Of a DNA stretch of 64,000 nucleotides, positions 49,158 through 57,947 are shown piece after piece. How positions within the stretch are numbered: the stretch's first letter is position 1; the number at the start of each line of letters is the position of its first letter. The notes below the pieces were generated by a model. It ran no database searches and was not told the origin of the DNA. It was given only the letters and a program-made list of their open reading frames with translations. The stretch covers positions 62,001 to 126,000 of the forward strand of contig NZ_LIXJ01000014.1 in NCBI RefSeq assembly GCF_001905795.1. Reading direction: 5' to 3'. The position numbers were made by a program, and so were the translations under genes. The DNA is from Streptomyces sp. CB01580 (GTDB lineage: Bacteria > Actinomycetota > Actinomycetes > Streptomycetales > Streptomycetaceae).

Positions 49158-50078
49158 CTACACCGTCAGGCCGCGCACCACCAGGTCCAGCAGGGCACAC
49201 ACGAACAGCGCTATCCCGATGAAGCCGTTGACGGAGAAGAACGCCCGGTTCAGCCGGGACAGGTCGTGCGGACGCACCACCCGGTGCTCGTACACGAAGG
49301 CGACGGCGACGACCGCCATGCCGATCCAGTACAGCACCCCCGCCTCGGTGGCCAGGCCGAACCAGACCAGCAGCACCGTCGTCATCACGTGGGAGACCCG
49401 CGCGCCCCACAGCGCCGCCGGGATCCCGAACCGGGCCGGCACCGACCGCACCCCGTGCGCCCGGTCCGCCTGCACGTCCTGGCAGGCGAAGATCAGGTCG
49501 AAACCGCCGATCCAGATCCCGACCGCGAGACCGAGGATCAGCGCCTCCCACGACCAGCTTCCGGTCACCGCCAGCCAGGCGCCGACCGGGCCCATGGCCT
49601 GCGCGATGCCGAGGATGGCGTGCGGGTAGGTGGTGAACCGCTTGCCGTACGGGTACACCACCATCGGCACGACGGCGACCGGCGCCAACGCCAGGCAGAG
49701 CGGGTTCAGCAGGGCGGCGGCGCCCAGGAAGACCACGAGGGCGACGAGCGCCCCCGTCCACGCCGAGCGCACGGACACCGCGCCGGTGACCAGTTCCCGA
49801 TTCGCGGTGCGCGGATTGCGGGCGTCGATCTCCCGGTCGATGATCCGGTTGCAGGCCATGGCGAACGTCCGCAGCCCCACCATCGCGACGGTGACGAGCA
49901 GCAGCTCGACCCAGTGGACCGTCTTGTCGGCCCGGAACATCGCGGTCAGCGCGGCGATGTACGCGAAGGGCAGCGCGAAGACCGAGTGCTCGATCATCAC
50001 GAGCCGCAGGAACGCCTTGACCCTGCTGTTGTTCGGCCGTACGGGCTCCGAGCCCAGTGCTGCGTCGGCGGCGCTCAC
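49158..50078 (-). CDS. mqnP: UbiA-like prenyltransferase of menaquinone synthesis (MqnP)
   Basis: A 306-residue membrane prenyltransferase with about eight to nine helices. The first Asp-rich motif is NRIIDREIDARN (Asp81, Asp85) and the second DVQADRAHGVRS near 215; both bind the magnesium-diphosphate of the polyprenyl donor. In futalosine-pathway organisms this enzyme prenylates the dihydroxynaphthoate acceptor. Its GTG start at 50078 overlaps the UbiD-like stop as GTGA, so it is translationally coupled to it. Confidence 0.94.
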   Translation of the reverse strand: MSAADAALGSEPVRPNNSRVKAFLRLVMIEHSVFALPFAYIAALTAMFRADKTVHWVELLLVTVAMVGLRTFAMACNRIIDREIDARNPRTANRELVTGAVSVRSAWTGALVALVVFLGAAALLNPLCLALAPVAVVPMVVYPYGKRFTTYPHAILGIAQAMGPVGAWLAVTGSWSWEALILGLAVGIWIGGFDLIFACQDVQADRAHGVRSVPARFGIPAALWGARVSHVMTTVLLVWFGLATEAGVLYWIGMAVVAVAFVYEHRVVRPHDLSRLNRAFFSVNGFIGIALFVCALLDLVVRGLTV

Positions 50079-51532
50079 AGTCCGTATTCCTTCCACCGGC
50101 GGTCGACCTTCGCCGCCGTCCCGGGGTCCGACTCGACCATCTCCGGCCAGCCCCCGTCCCGGGTGTATCCCTCCTCGGGCCACTTCCGGGTCGCGTCGAT
50201 GCCCGCCTTGCCACCCCAGAACTGCTGGTAGGAGGCATGGTCCAGGTGGTCGACCGGCCCCTCGGTGACGGTCAGGTCGCGCGCGTAGTCCGTGTTGCCC
50301 AGCGCCCGCCACGCCACCTCGTGCAGATCGTGGACGTCGCAGTCGGAGTCCACGACCACGATCAGCTTGGTCAGCGACATCATGTGCGCCCCCCAGATGG
50401 CGCTCATCACCTTCTGGGCGTGCTTCGGGTACTTCTTGTCGATCGATACGATCGCGCAGTTGTGGAACCCGCCCGCCTCCGGCAGGTGGTAGTCCACGAT
50501 GTCCGGCACGATGATCTTGAGGAGCGGCAGGAAGAACCGCTCGGTGGCCCGTCCCAGCGGCCCGTCCTCGGTCGGCGGCCGGCCCACCACGATCGACTGG
50601 AGCAGCGGACGCCGCCGCATGGTCACGCAGTCGATGGTCAGCGCGGGGAACGGCTCCTGCGGGGTGTAGAAGCCGGTGTGGTCCCCGAACGGCCCCTCGG
50701 GCAGCATCTCCCCGGGCTCCAGCCAGCCCTCCAGGACGACCTCCGCCTGTGCCGGGACCTGGAGCGGCACGGTCTTGCAGTCGACCATCTCGATCCGCTT
50801 GCCCTGGAGGAACCCGGCGAACAGGTACTCGTCGATGTCCCCCGGCAGCGGGGCGGTGGAGGCGTACGTCACCGCGGGCGGCGCCCCGAACGCGATCGCG
50901 ACCGGCAGCCGCTCCCCGCGCCGGGCGGCGACCTGGTAGTGGTTGCGGCTGTCCTTGTGGATCTGCCAGTGCATGCCGATGGTGCGCCGGTCGTGCCGCT
51001 GGAGCCGGTAGAGGCCCAGGTTCCGGACGCCGCTCTCCGGGTCCTTGGTGTGGGTGAGCCCCAGGTTGAAGAACGAGCCGCCGTCCCCGGGCCAGGTGAA
51101 GAGCGCGGGCAACCGGTCCAGGTCCACGTCGTCGCCGGTCAGCACCACTTCCTGGACGGGGGCGCTCTCCGCCTTCACCTTCTTCGGCGGCACGTGCACC
51201 ATCGAGCCGAGCTTCCCGAACGCCTCGCGCACCCCGACGAAGCCGTGCGGCAGCTCCGGCTTGAGCAGCCCGCCGATCTTGTCGCCGATGTCCGCGTACG
51301 ACTTCAGCCCGAGCGCCTTGAGCAGCCGCCGGTCGGTCCCGAAGACGTTCATGGCCAGGGGCATCGAGGACCCCTTGACGTTCTCGAAGAGCAGGGCCGG
51401 ACCGCCCGCCTTGTTCACCCGGTCGACGATCTCGCCGACCTCCAGGTAGGGGTCGACCTCGGCCTTGATGCGCTTGAGGTCGCCCTCGCGCTCCAGCGCC
51501 CGGAGCAGGGAACGAAGATCGTCATAAGCCAT
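50075..51532 (-). CDS. mqnL: UbiD-like decarboxylase of menaquinone synthesis (MqnL)
   Basis: A 485-residue prenylated-FMN-dependent decarboxylase. It begins MAYDDLRSLLRALEREGDLK and has PALFTWPGDGGSFFNLGLTH, TIGMHWQIHKDSRNHY, the catalytic region GWLEPGEMLPEGPFGDHTGF (Glu-Arg-Glu network area) and AEAGGFHNC-like LPEAGGFHNCAIVSIDKKYP. It removes the carboxylate of the prenylated naphthoate. The ATG at 51532 is well conserved but its ribosome site is weak. It is followed by mqnP with a 4-nt overlap; the UbiX-like cofactor gene is nearby. Confidence 0.95.
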   Translation of the reverse strand: MAYDDLRSLLRALEREGDLKRIKAEVDPYLEVGEIVDRVNKAGGPALLFENVKGSSMPLAMNVFGTDRRLLKALGLKSYADIGDKIGGLLKPELPHGFVGVREAFGKLGSMVHVPPKKVKAESAPVQEVVLTGDDVDLDRLPALFTWPGDGGSFFNLGLTHTKDPESGVRNLGLYRLQRHDRRTIGMHWQIHKDSRNHYQVAARRGERLPVAIAFGAPPAVTYASTAPLPGDIDEYLFAGFLQGKRIEMVDCKTVPLQVPAQAEVVLEGWLEPGEMLPEGPFGDHTGFYTPQEPFPALTIDCVTMRRRPLLQSIVVGRPPTEDGPLGRATERFFLPLLKIIVPDIVDYHLPEAGGFHNCAIVSIDKKYPKHAQKVMSAIWGAHMMSLTKLIVVVDSDCDVHDLHEVAWRALGNTDYARDLTVTEGPVDHLDHASYQQFWGGKAGIDATRKWPEEGYTRDGGWPEMVESDPGTAAKVDRRWKEYGL

Positions 51533-51708
51533 GCCGTCCAGTTTGTCATCACCGCCGCCGCCCGCCGGGGGTGGCCCGGTCCCGGCGGGCGCACGGCGCC
51601 CGGTGCGGGTGCTCGGCTCCACGCCGGGCCGTCGGCGGCACCGGTTACCCTGGGCCCACACCGGGGCGGACAAGCCCCCGCCAACTCTCCTCAGGGGGAC
51701 CTTCCATC

Positions 51709-52113
51709 ATGTTCCGGGCCTTGATGTATCTCCTGCCTCTGGCTCTGACGATCTACGCGTTCATCGACTGCCTGAACACCCCCGAGGACGAGGCCAAGCA
51801 TCTGCCGAAGATCGCCTGGATCTTCATCATCCTGCTGTTCTGGATCGTCGGCCCGATCGTGTGGCTGGCGGCGGGCAAGATGCGTCACGCGCCCGCCGGG
51901 GGCCGCACGCCGTCCGAATGGCACCGCACCCACCGCACGCAGTGGGTGGCCCCGGACGACAATCCGGAGTTCCTGAAGACGCTGCGCGAGGAGAACAAGA
52001 AGGACGAGTCGCTCCTCAAGGACTGGGAGGCGGATCTGCGCCGCCGCGAGGAGGAGCTGAAGCGCCGCGAGAACGAGACCGGGCCCGAGGGTTCGACGCC
52101 GCCCGCGTCCTGA
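51709..52113 (+). CDS. PLDc_N (phospholipase D nuclease N-terminal) membrane protein
   Basis: A 134-residue protein with two helices (ALMYLLPLALTIYAFIDCL and KIAWIFIILLFWIVGPIVWL) characteristic of the PLDc_N/cardiolipin synthase N-terminal region, but no PLD catalytic domain. A soluble coiled-coil tail (DPNPEFLKTLREENKKDES-like stretch and RRREEELKRRENETG) follows. Its role is unknown. GGGGGAC lies about 10 nt before the ATG at 51709. It is divergent from mqnL and ends in a hairpin at 52152. Confidence 0.88.
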   Translation: MFRALMYLLPLALTIYAFIDCLNTPEDEAKHLPKIAWIFIILLFWIVGPIVWLAAGKMRHAPAGGRTPSEWHRTHRTQWVAPDDNPEFLKTLREENKKDESLLKDWEADLRRREEELKRRENETGPEGSTPPAS

Positions 52114-52151
52114 CCGCGCAGGGACCGCCGCCCGCGGCCCGACCGACCATG

Positions 52152-52187
52152 ACGGCCACCGTGTGCCACCCGGCACGCGGTGGCCGT
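52152..52187. terminator. Hairpin after the PLDc_N gene
   Basis: A 16-bp stem with one G-U wobble (52152-52167 with 52172-52187, 4-nt loop), 39 nt after the stop at 52113. Confidence 0.75.
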
Positions 52188-52378
52188 CGCCGTTCCGCCT
52201 GCCAGGGTCCCAGGGCCCATGCCCGGCTGCTTCGCGCGCCGGGCTCCTTCACGTGCCGGTCACTTCGTACACCGGACTCGCCGATCCTTCGAAAATCCTC
52301 TCCTCACCCCAACACCCTCCCGATACCCTGTTGTTGACGACGTGACAGATCGGAGTGGGCGACGGCGCTGGGGGTGCT

Positions 52379-54571
52379 GTGGACAGAGAGCTGTACGGAC
52401 GTGAGGCGATCCTCGGCGCCGACGGACTCGCCGCGCGCCTGACCGGTCTCGCCCCGATCGGCTCCGCCCGGGTCGCCTACGAGCACCGCGACGATCCGCC
52501 GGTCGCCGTGCTCACCGGCGGGCGCGGCATGGGCAAGACGGCCGTGCTGAAGCAGTTGCGCAGGCTGTACCGGGAGGTCACCCCGGTCGCCCTGGTCGAC
52601 TGCGAGGCGGTCGTGCCGCCCGCGGACCCGGGGCCGGGCTGGACCCCGGTCACCGGTGCGCTGCCGGAGCTCGCCGCCCAGTTGACGGCGCGGGTGCGGG
52701 CCGCGCGACCGGTGCCCTTCCCCCGGCTGAGCCTGGGGCTGGTGGCGGTCGCCTCGATCTCCTGGACGCGGGAGGACGAGACGCGGGCGCAGCGGGACCT
52801 CCAGGCGCTGGGCCCGGTGCTGGCGACCGTCGACACCCGGGGCGACGCGGCGACGGGCTGGGTGACCAAGGTGCTGACGAAGCTGGCCGCCGGCGCCTTC
52901 GACGCGATGGCCCCGCTGGCCGGGCTGGTCGCGGAGGCCACGGTCGAGACGGTGCTGGAGGAGTCGTTCGGCCGGTTCCAGCGGCGCACCGCGGACTGGT
53001 ACGGGAGCTATCCGCACGCGGGCGGCAACGGCCGGATCGGACTGCGGCAGCTGGCGGTCGACTTCGAACGCGGCGGTGATCTGCGCCGCCGGGCCGAGGA
53101 CCATCTGGTGCTGGCGCTGGTCACGGATCTGGTCCGGGCGTACGAGGGCCTGGCACGCGGGGCCAGGCGGGGGCGTCCGGTGCTGCTGCTGGACAACGCG
53201 CACACGGAGCTGGGCCGCAGGCTGGTTGAACCGCTGCTGCGGCGGCGGGCCGCCGGGGTGCGGGACCGGATCGCCGTGTTCGCCACCTCCCGGACCCATG
53301 ACCACGAGGGGCTGAGCCATGCGACGCGCAGGCGGCTGCCCGAGGTGGCGCACGGTTCGCACTGGGCGCGAGGTTCGGAGGTGACCTCGGGGATCCTGGC
53401 CGTGGAGCTGACGGCGCTGGCCCCGGCGGACGTGCAGACGGCGTTCGACCGGCAGGATCCGGCGGGCCGCGCCCCGGCCGGGCTGGCGCGCGGGGTGCAC
53501 CGGCTGACGGGCGGGCTCCCGCTGGGCGTGGCGCTGCTGGCGCAGGCGACGGGCGAGGCGCTGGCGCGGGCGGCGGGGACCGGCCCGGGGCGGCCGGACC
53601 GGGCCGCGGGGGCGGACCTGGTGCCGGGGGCGCTGCTGGACCACACCGTGGAACTGCGCGAGGACCGGCCCCCGGTGCGGGTGGCGGACGAACTGCTGGC
53701 GCGGCTGGTGCCCGGACAGCAGCTCGACATGCTGTGCGTGCTGGCCGCCGCGCACGGCGAGGAGTCGGCGCGGCTGCTGGCCACGGCCCGGCTGCGCGAC
53801 CGGTCGCTGGAGGGCGACGTGGCGTTGCGGGTGCGCGACGCGCTGCGGGCGCAGGGCTGGCCGGTCGGTCCCGAGTTCTTCGTCGCCGATCCGCTGCTGC
53901 GGGCGCTGCTGCTGCACCGGCTGCGCTTCCAGGACGACGACCATCCGTACTACGCGGTGTGGCGCGCGGTGCACGAGACGCTGCGTACGGCCTACGCGCC
54001 CGGGGGCCGGCTGCCGAGCGTCCGGCACCGGCTGCACCAGGAGCTGGTGCTGGGCAGGACCAGGGACTGCGTGACGCATCTTCGGGAGCGGTTCGCCGAC
54101 GCGGAGGTGACGGACTGGCTCGACTCGCTGCGGTTCATCGCCTCGGCGCCGTACCCGCGGGCACCCGGCCGTCCGGGGCCCGACCCGCGGCGGGCGGTGG
54201 CTCTCGGCCGGGAGGCGACCGACGCGCTGCCGGACGACGAGACGGGGCTCGGGGAGCTGGGCGAGCGGGCCGTGGAGCTCCAGTTGCGGCTGCGCAGGCT
54301 GCTGCACGCGGTGTGGCTGCTGTCCGATCCGCTGGTCCTGCCGGACGAGGAGGTGGTCGAGAAGATGGCGCACGAACTGCGGCAGCTGTCCGGCGTCCAT
54401 CCGTCGGGCAACAGCGTGCTGTGGGACGCGGCGACGCACTGGCCCCGGGACATCAGGGCCTGGCGGCCGTTGTCCATGCCGCCGGGGGCGCCCGCCGGGT
54501 CTTCGGGCGGAGCGGGCGGCACGACGGGCACGAACGGCACGCGACGCGGGGAGGGTGGCTCGGATGCGTAA
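52379..54571 (+). CDS. STAND-like P-loop ATPase
   Basis: A 730-residue cytosolic protein. The Walker A motif GGRGMGKT (47-54) is followed by a Walker B-like VLLLDNAH (268-275) and ATSRTHD, the pattern of AAA/STAND NTPases used as signalling switches. Residues about 300-730 are helical with no recognised repeats. There is no DNA-binding domain in the visible parts. The GTG at 52379 has GGGGGT 5 nt upstream and is preferred over the GTG at 52355, which has none. It overlaps the next gene by 8 nt, so the two proteins probably act together. Confidence 0.82.
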   Translation: MDRELYGREAILGADGLAARLTGLAPIGSARVAYEHRDDPPVAVLTGGRGMGKTAVLKQLRRLYREVTPVALVDCEAVVPPADPGPGWTPVTGALPELAAQLTARVRAARPVPFPRLSLGLVAVASISWTREDETRAQRDLQALGPVLATVDTRGDAATGWVTKVLTKLAAGAFDAMAPLAGLVAEATVETVLEESFGRFQRRTADWYGSYPHAGGNGRIGLRQLAVDFERGGDLRRRAEDHLVLALVTDLVRAYEGLARGARRGRPVLLLDNAHTELGRRLVEPLLRRRAAGVRDRIAVFATSRTHDHEGLSHATRRRLPEVAHGSHWARGSEVTSGILAVELTALAPADVQTAFDRQDPAGRAPAGLARGVHRLTGGLPLGVALLAQATGEALARAAGTGPGRPDRAAGADLVPGALLDHTVELREDRPPVRVADELLARLVPGQQLDMLCVLAAAHGEESARLLATARLRDRSLEGDVALRVRDALRAQGWPVGPEFFVADPLLRALLLHRLRFQDDDHPYYAVWRAVHETLRTAYAPGGRLPSVRHRLHQELVLGRTRDCVTHLRERFADAEVTDWLDSLRFIASAPYPRAPGRPGPDPRRAVALGREATDALPDDETGLGELGERAVELQLRLRRLLHAVWLLSDPLVLPDEEVVEKMAHELRQLSGVHPSGNSVLWDAATHWPRDIRAWRPLSMPPGAPAGSSGGAGGTTGTNGTRRGEGGSDA

Positions 54572-56135
54572 TCCACTGCGGTACCGCCTCTGGTACACGG
54601 CGCGGCAGAAGGTCGTCACCTCGGTGGTGGCGGGCGCCCTGGTCGTCACGTCCGGCTGGTACGGCATCGGCCGGCTCACCGCCCCCGAGAACCGCGCCTG
54701 CGTGCCGGGCGTCGAGCGTCCGCCGGGCAGCGACGAGTGCGTGGGGGTCTCCGGTGACGGCTACGACTTCGGGCGGCCGAAGCTCACCGAGATCGCCGGG
54801 GCCATCGCCCGGGAGAACGCCACGCTGAAGCCCGGCCGGTACGCGACGGTCGCCCTGCTGCTGCCGCTCACGTCGAAGGACGAGGCGATGCAGACGAAGA
54901 TGCAGCGCGAACTGCAGGGCGCGTTCGCCGCGCAGTACCGGGCCAACCACCTGTCGAACGGCCAGGTGCCCGGGATCCGGCTGGTGCTCGCCAACACCGG
55001 GAACAACAACCTGCTGTGGCGGCCGACGGTGGAACGGCTGAAGGCGATGACCGGGGCGCCCGACCACCTGCGCGCGGTGTCGGGGGTGGCGACCAGTAGT
55101 ACCCAGGTCAGGAACGCGGTCAAGGAGCTGACCACCGCGCACATCGCGGTCGTCGGCACCACGATCACCGCGGACGACATCGCCAACGGTCCGGACGGCG
55201 ACCCGTTCCCGGGCCTGGCGCGGGTCTCGCCGACCAACCGCGACGAGGCGCGGGCGCTGGCGCACTTCGGGCAGGTGAAGGCCGACAAGGCGCTGCTGGT
55301 GCAGGACACCCGGACCGGGGACCACTACACGGACACGCTGCGGGCGGCGTTCACCTCGCTGGTGAAGGGCACCCGTTACGAGCCTCAGCTGTTCACCTCG
55401 CGCAGCGACCCGAACGACGAGGGCACCACGGCCAACACGTTCCAGCAGATCACGCACCTGATCTGCGACACGGACGCGGACACGGTGTTCTTCGCCGGAC
55501 GCCACACCCAGCTGCGGCAGTTCATCAACGCGCTCGGGTCCCGGGGCTGCCAGAGGCGCCCGTTCACGATCCTGACCGGCGACGAGGGCTCGTACCTCGG
55601 CAGCGACGAGAAGCTCGACCGGGGCGCGCTGCGCCGCGGGGTGACGGTGCGCTACGCGTCCCTGGCGCATCCGGACACCTGGACGACCACGGAACAGAAG
55701 GGAAAAGGGAAGTCGCTCACTGGCGGCTCCCCGGCGGACTACCGGAACTTCCTGGACCTGCTGGCCGCGGTGGCGCGCAGGCCCGTGGGCCCGATCGGGC
55801 CGACCGGGCACCAGGACCTGACGGACGGGCAGGTCATCATCGCGTACGACGCGCTGTCGCTGGCGGTGCGCGGCATCCGGCAGGCGACCCCGGAGGGCAA
55901 GCTGCTGCCCCGGCCCGCGGACGTGGGCGAGCAGTGGCCGCGGGTGAAGGGATCGTTGCGAGTGCCGGGGGCCGGCGGCTGGATCTGCCTGGACAACCAC
56001 GGGAACCCGTACAACAAGGCGGTGCCGGTGGTGGAGCTGGCGCCGGAGGACGCCCGTCAGCGGTTCGTGGCGATCGCCTGGCCGGAGGGGACGCCTCCGG
56101 GCCCGAGCTGCCTGCCGCCGTCCTCGGGGCCGTGA
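54564..56135 (+). CDS. Membrane-anchored periplasmic-binding-fold protein
   Basis: A 523-residue protein with a single N-terminal transmembrane helix (TSVVAGALVVTSGWYGIGRL, about 18-37) and an extracytoplasmic type 1 solute-binding fold like LivJ or receptor ligand domains. Visible elements are TVALLLPLTSKDEAM, VSGVATSSTQVRNAVKELTT with AVVGTTITADD, and VFFAGRHTQLRQFINAL. No lipobox and no permease genes are nearby, so it is more likely a sensor than part of a transporter. The ATG at 54564 has GGGAGGGT 8 nt upstream and overlaps the ATPase stop. Confidence 0.82.
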   Translation: MRNPLRYRLWYTARQKVVTSVVAGALVVTSGWYGIGRLTAPENRACVPGVERPPGSDECVGVSGDGYDFGRPKLTEIAGAIARENATLKPGRYATVALLLPLTSKDEAMQTKMQRELQGAFAAQYRANHLSNGQVPGIRLVLANTGNNNLLWRPTVERLKAMTGAPDHLRAVSGVATSSTQVRNAVKELTTAHIAVVGTTITADDIANGPDGDPFPGLARVSPTNRDEARALAHFGQVKADKALLVQDTRTGDHYTDTLRAAFTSLVKGTRYEPQLFTSRSDPNDEGTTANTFQQITHLICDTDADTVFFAGRHTQLRQFINALGSRGCQRRPFTILTGDEGSYLGSDEKLDRGALRRGVTVRYASLAHPDTWTTTEQKGKGKSLTGGSPADYRNFLDLLAAVARRPVGPIGPTGHQDLTDGQVIIAYDALSLAVRGIRQATPEGKLLPRPADVGEQWPRVKGSLRVPGAGGWICLDNHGNPYNKAVPVVELAPEDARQRFVAIAWPEGTPPGPSCLPPSSGP

Positions 56136-56198
56136 GCCGCGTACGGCCGTGCGCCGCGTCGGGCCCCGCACGACGCGGACCCGCCGCCCACGCCCGCC

Positions 56199-56723
56199 TC
56201 ACGCCCCGGCCGCGTACTCCTCGCGCAGTCCCGCCCAGCGCACCGGCGTCCATCTCGACCAGTCGGCGGGGCAGCCGTCCAGCGCGTCCGTGAGATAGCG
56301 GAAGTGGTCGTGCCAGCCGGCGAGGCAGTCCAGGCGCAGCGCGTCGTCGCCCCGGATCTCGTTGGTGAAGCGCAGCAGCACATGGTCGCCGCGCGGCGGT
56401 TCCAGATGGAAGCGGACGCGGCCGTGCGGTCCTTCGAGGGTGTATTCGGCGACCCGCTCGACGTCCCAGGCGGTGACGGTGCCCGAGGCGACGGTGGCGC
56501 TCCCGTCGGGGCCGGTGTTCAGCCAGCGCAGCGTGATCGCCCCGCCGACGCGTGGTTCGAACGTGTCGGCGGCGGCCAGCCAGCCGGGCAGCCCCTCGGC
56601 GCTGGCGACGGCCGTCCACACCTTGGGGACGGGGTGGGGCAGCCGGAGCAGGAAATGCAGGACGTGCAGGTCGCCGTGGGTCTCGCTGGTGCCGTGCTCG
56701 ATGACGGGGGTCGCATCGGTCAT
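56199..56723 (-). CDS. SRPBCC/AHSA1 family protein
   Basis: A 174-residue START-like (SRPBCC) protein. The pattern HVLHFLLRLPHPVPKVWTAV, PGWLAAADTFEPRVGGAITL and LRFTNEIRGDDALRLDCLAG with GWHDHFRYLTDAL is typical of AHSA1 (activator of Hsp90 ATPase homologue 1-like) proteins, which bind hydrophobic ligands; many are uncharacterised or partner ArsR regulators. No Shine-Dalgarno site precedes the ATG at 56723, so the transcript may be leaderless. It is convergent with the binding-fold gene. Confidence 0.88.
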   Translation of the reverse strand: MTDATPVIEHGTSETHGDLHVLHFLLRLPHPVPKVWTAVASAEGLPGWLAAADTFEPRVGGAITLRWLNTGPDGSATVASGTVTAWDVERVAEYTLEGPHGRVRFHLEPPRGDHVLLRFTNEIRGDDALRLDCLAGWHDHFRYLTDALDGCPADWSRWTPVRWAGLREEYAAGA

Positions 56724-56770
56724 GGTTCCAGCGTGGCCCGCAGGTGCGCGATCCGCACCCGTGCACGAAC

Positions 56771-56818
56771 GAGGACCGGCCCCGCCGTCCCCGTGCGGGG
56801 ACGACGGGGCCGGTCCTC
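56771..56818. terminator. 22-bp stem terminator after the cytochrome c operon
   Basis: Positions 56771-56792 pair with 56797-56818 (one mismatch, GTGC loop), 23 nt after the ccsB stop at 56841. This ends the resA-ccdA-resB-ccsB operon. Confidence 0.9.
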
Positions 56819-56840
56819 TGACGGCCGCGCGGGTGCGTCG

Positions 56841-57947
56841 TCAGACGCCCGCGTAGGAGTGCTTGCCGTTGACGAAGATGTTCACGCCGTAGTAGTTGAA
56901 CAGCCAGCAGCCGAAGGCGAGGAGTGCCAGGTAGGCGGCCTTGCGGCCCTTCCACCCGGCCGTGGCGCGGGCGTGCAGGTAGCTGGCGTACGCGACCCAG
57001 GTGATGAAGGACCAGACCTCCTTGGGGTCCCAGCCCCAGTAGCGGCCCCACGCGTCACCGGCCCAGATGGCGCCCGCGATGATCGTGAACGTCCACAGCG
57101 GGAACACCGCGGCGTTGATGCGGTACGAGAACTTGTCGAGCGAACCGGCGGCCGGCAGCCGGGAGAGCACGGACCGGGCGAACGCCCCCGGCTTCCCGCC
57201 GGCCGCCAGCTTGGCCTCGTAGCTGTCGCGGAAGAGGTAGAGCAGGGTGGCGACCGCGCCGATGTAGAAGACGGCACCGCAGAGGATGGCGGTGGAGACG
57301 TGGATCCACAGCCAGTACGAGTGCAGCGCGGGCACCAGCTGGTCGCTGGCCGTGTAGAGCAGCGTGGTCGCGACGCCGAGGTCCAGCAGGACGGTGGTGA
57401 CCAGGAGCAGCCCCATCCAGCGGACGTTCTTCCCCAGCGCGAGGAGGACCAGGTACGTGCCGACCGCCACCGTGGAGAAGGTGATGGAGAACTCGTACAT
57501 GTTGCCCCAGGGGGCGCGCTGCACGGACATCGCGCGGGCGACGACGCCGCCCGCCTGGACGAGGAAGGCGACGATGGTCAGGGAGATCGCGATGCGCCCG
57601 TACAGGTCGCCCTTGAACGTGCCGCCGGCCGCGCCGGGCCCGTCCGGGACGTCCCGGGAGCCCGCGGCGGCGCGCGTGACGATCTTCGGGCGGTCGAGCA
57701 CGGCGGTGCCGCCGCCCTGCTGGGCGACCCGCACCTGCACTGCGGCACCCGCACCCGCACCGGCGCCCTCGGCCCCTGCCTGTGCCCCGGTCAGGGCGGC
57801 GGCGGTGCGGCCGACCTTGCTGCGGCTGCCGAACACCCATTCCGCGATGTGCGCGAAGAAGGCCAGGGTGTAGACGGCCATCGACGAATAGATCAGCACA
57901 TTGCTGGTGTTCGCCAGGCTCTCGTTGGTTGCGGCGGCGAGATTCAC
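56841..57947 (-). CDS. ccsB: System II cytochrome c biogenesis protein CcsB/CcsA
   Basis: A 368-residue membrane protein of the haem-handling CcsBA synthase. The WWD-type motif is GRYWGWDPKEVWSFITWVAY near 310-325, with flanking membrane helices and conserved His (HSYWLWIHV, HARATAGW) that ligate haem. A basic/Ala linker of about 60 residues lies after the first helix. It transfers haem to apocytochrome c on the outer face with ResB. The GTG at 57947 overlaps the resB stop as GTGA. Confidence 0.95.
   Translation of the reverse strand: MNLAAATNESLANTSNVLIYSSMAVYTLAFFAHIAEWVFGSRSKVGRTAAALTGAQAGAEGAGAGAGAAVQVRVAQQGGGTAVLDRPKIVTRAAAGSRDVPDGPGAAGGTFKGDLYGRIAISLTIVAFLVQAGGVVARAMSVQRAPWGNMYEFSITFSTVAVGTYLVLLALGKNVRWMGLLLVTTVLLDLGVATTLLYTASDQLVPALHSYWLWIHVSTAILCGAVFYIGAVATLLYLFRDSYEAKLAAGGKPGAFARSVLSRLPAAGSLDKFSYRINAAVFPLWTFTIIAGAIWAGDAWGRYWGWDPKEVWSFITWVAYASYLHARATAGWKGRKAAYLALLAFGCWLFNYYGVNIFVNGKHSYAGV

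Noticed and set aside
52304..54679. A 791-codon minus-strand frame over the STAND ATPase gene.
   Set aside because: Antisense shadow; the plus strand has the P-loop and Walker B motifs and is coupled to the next gene.
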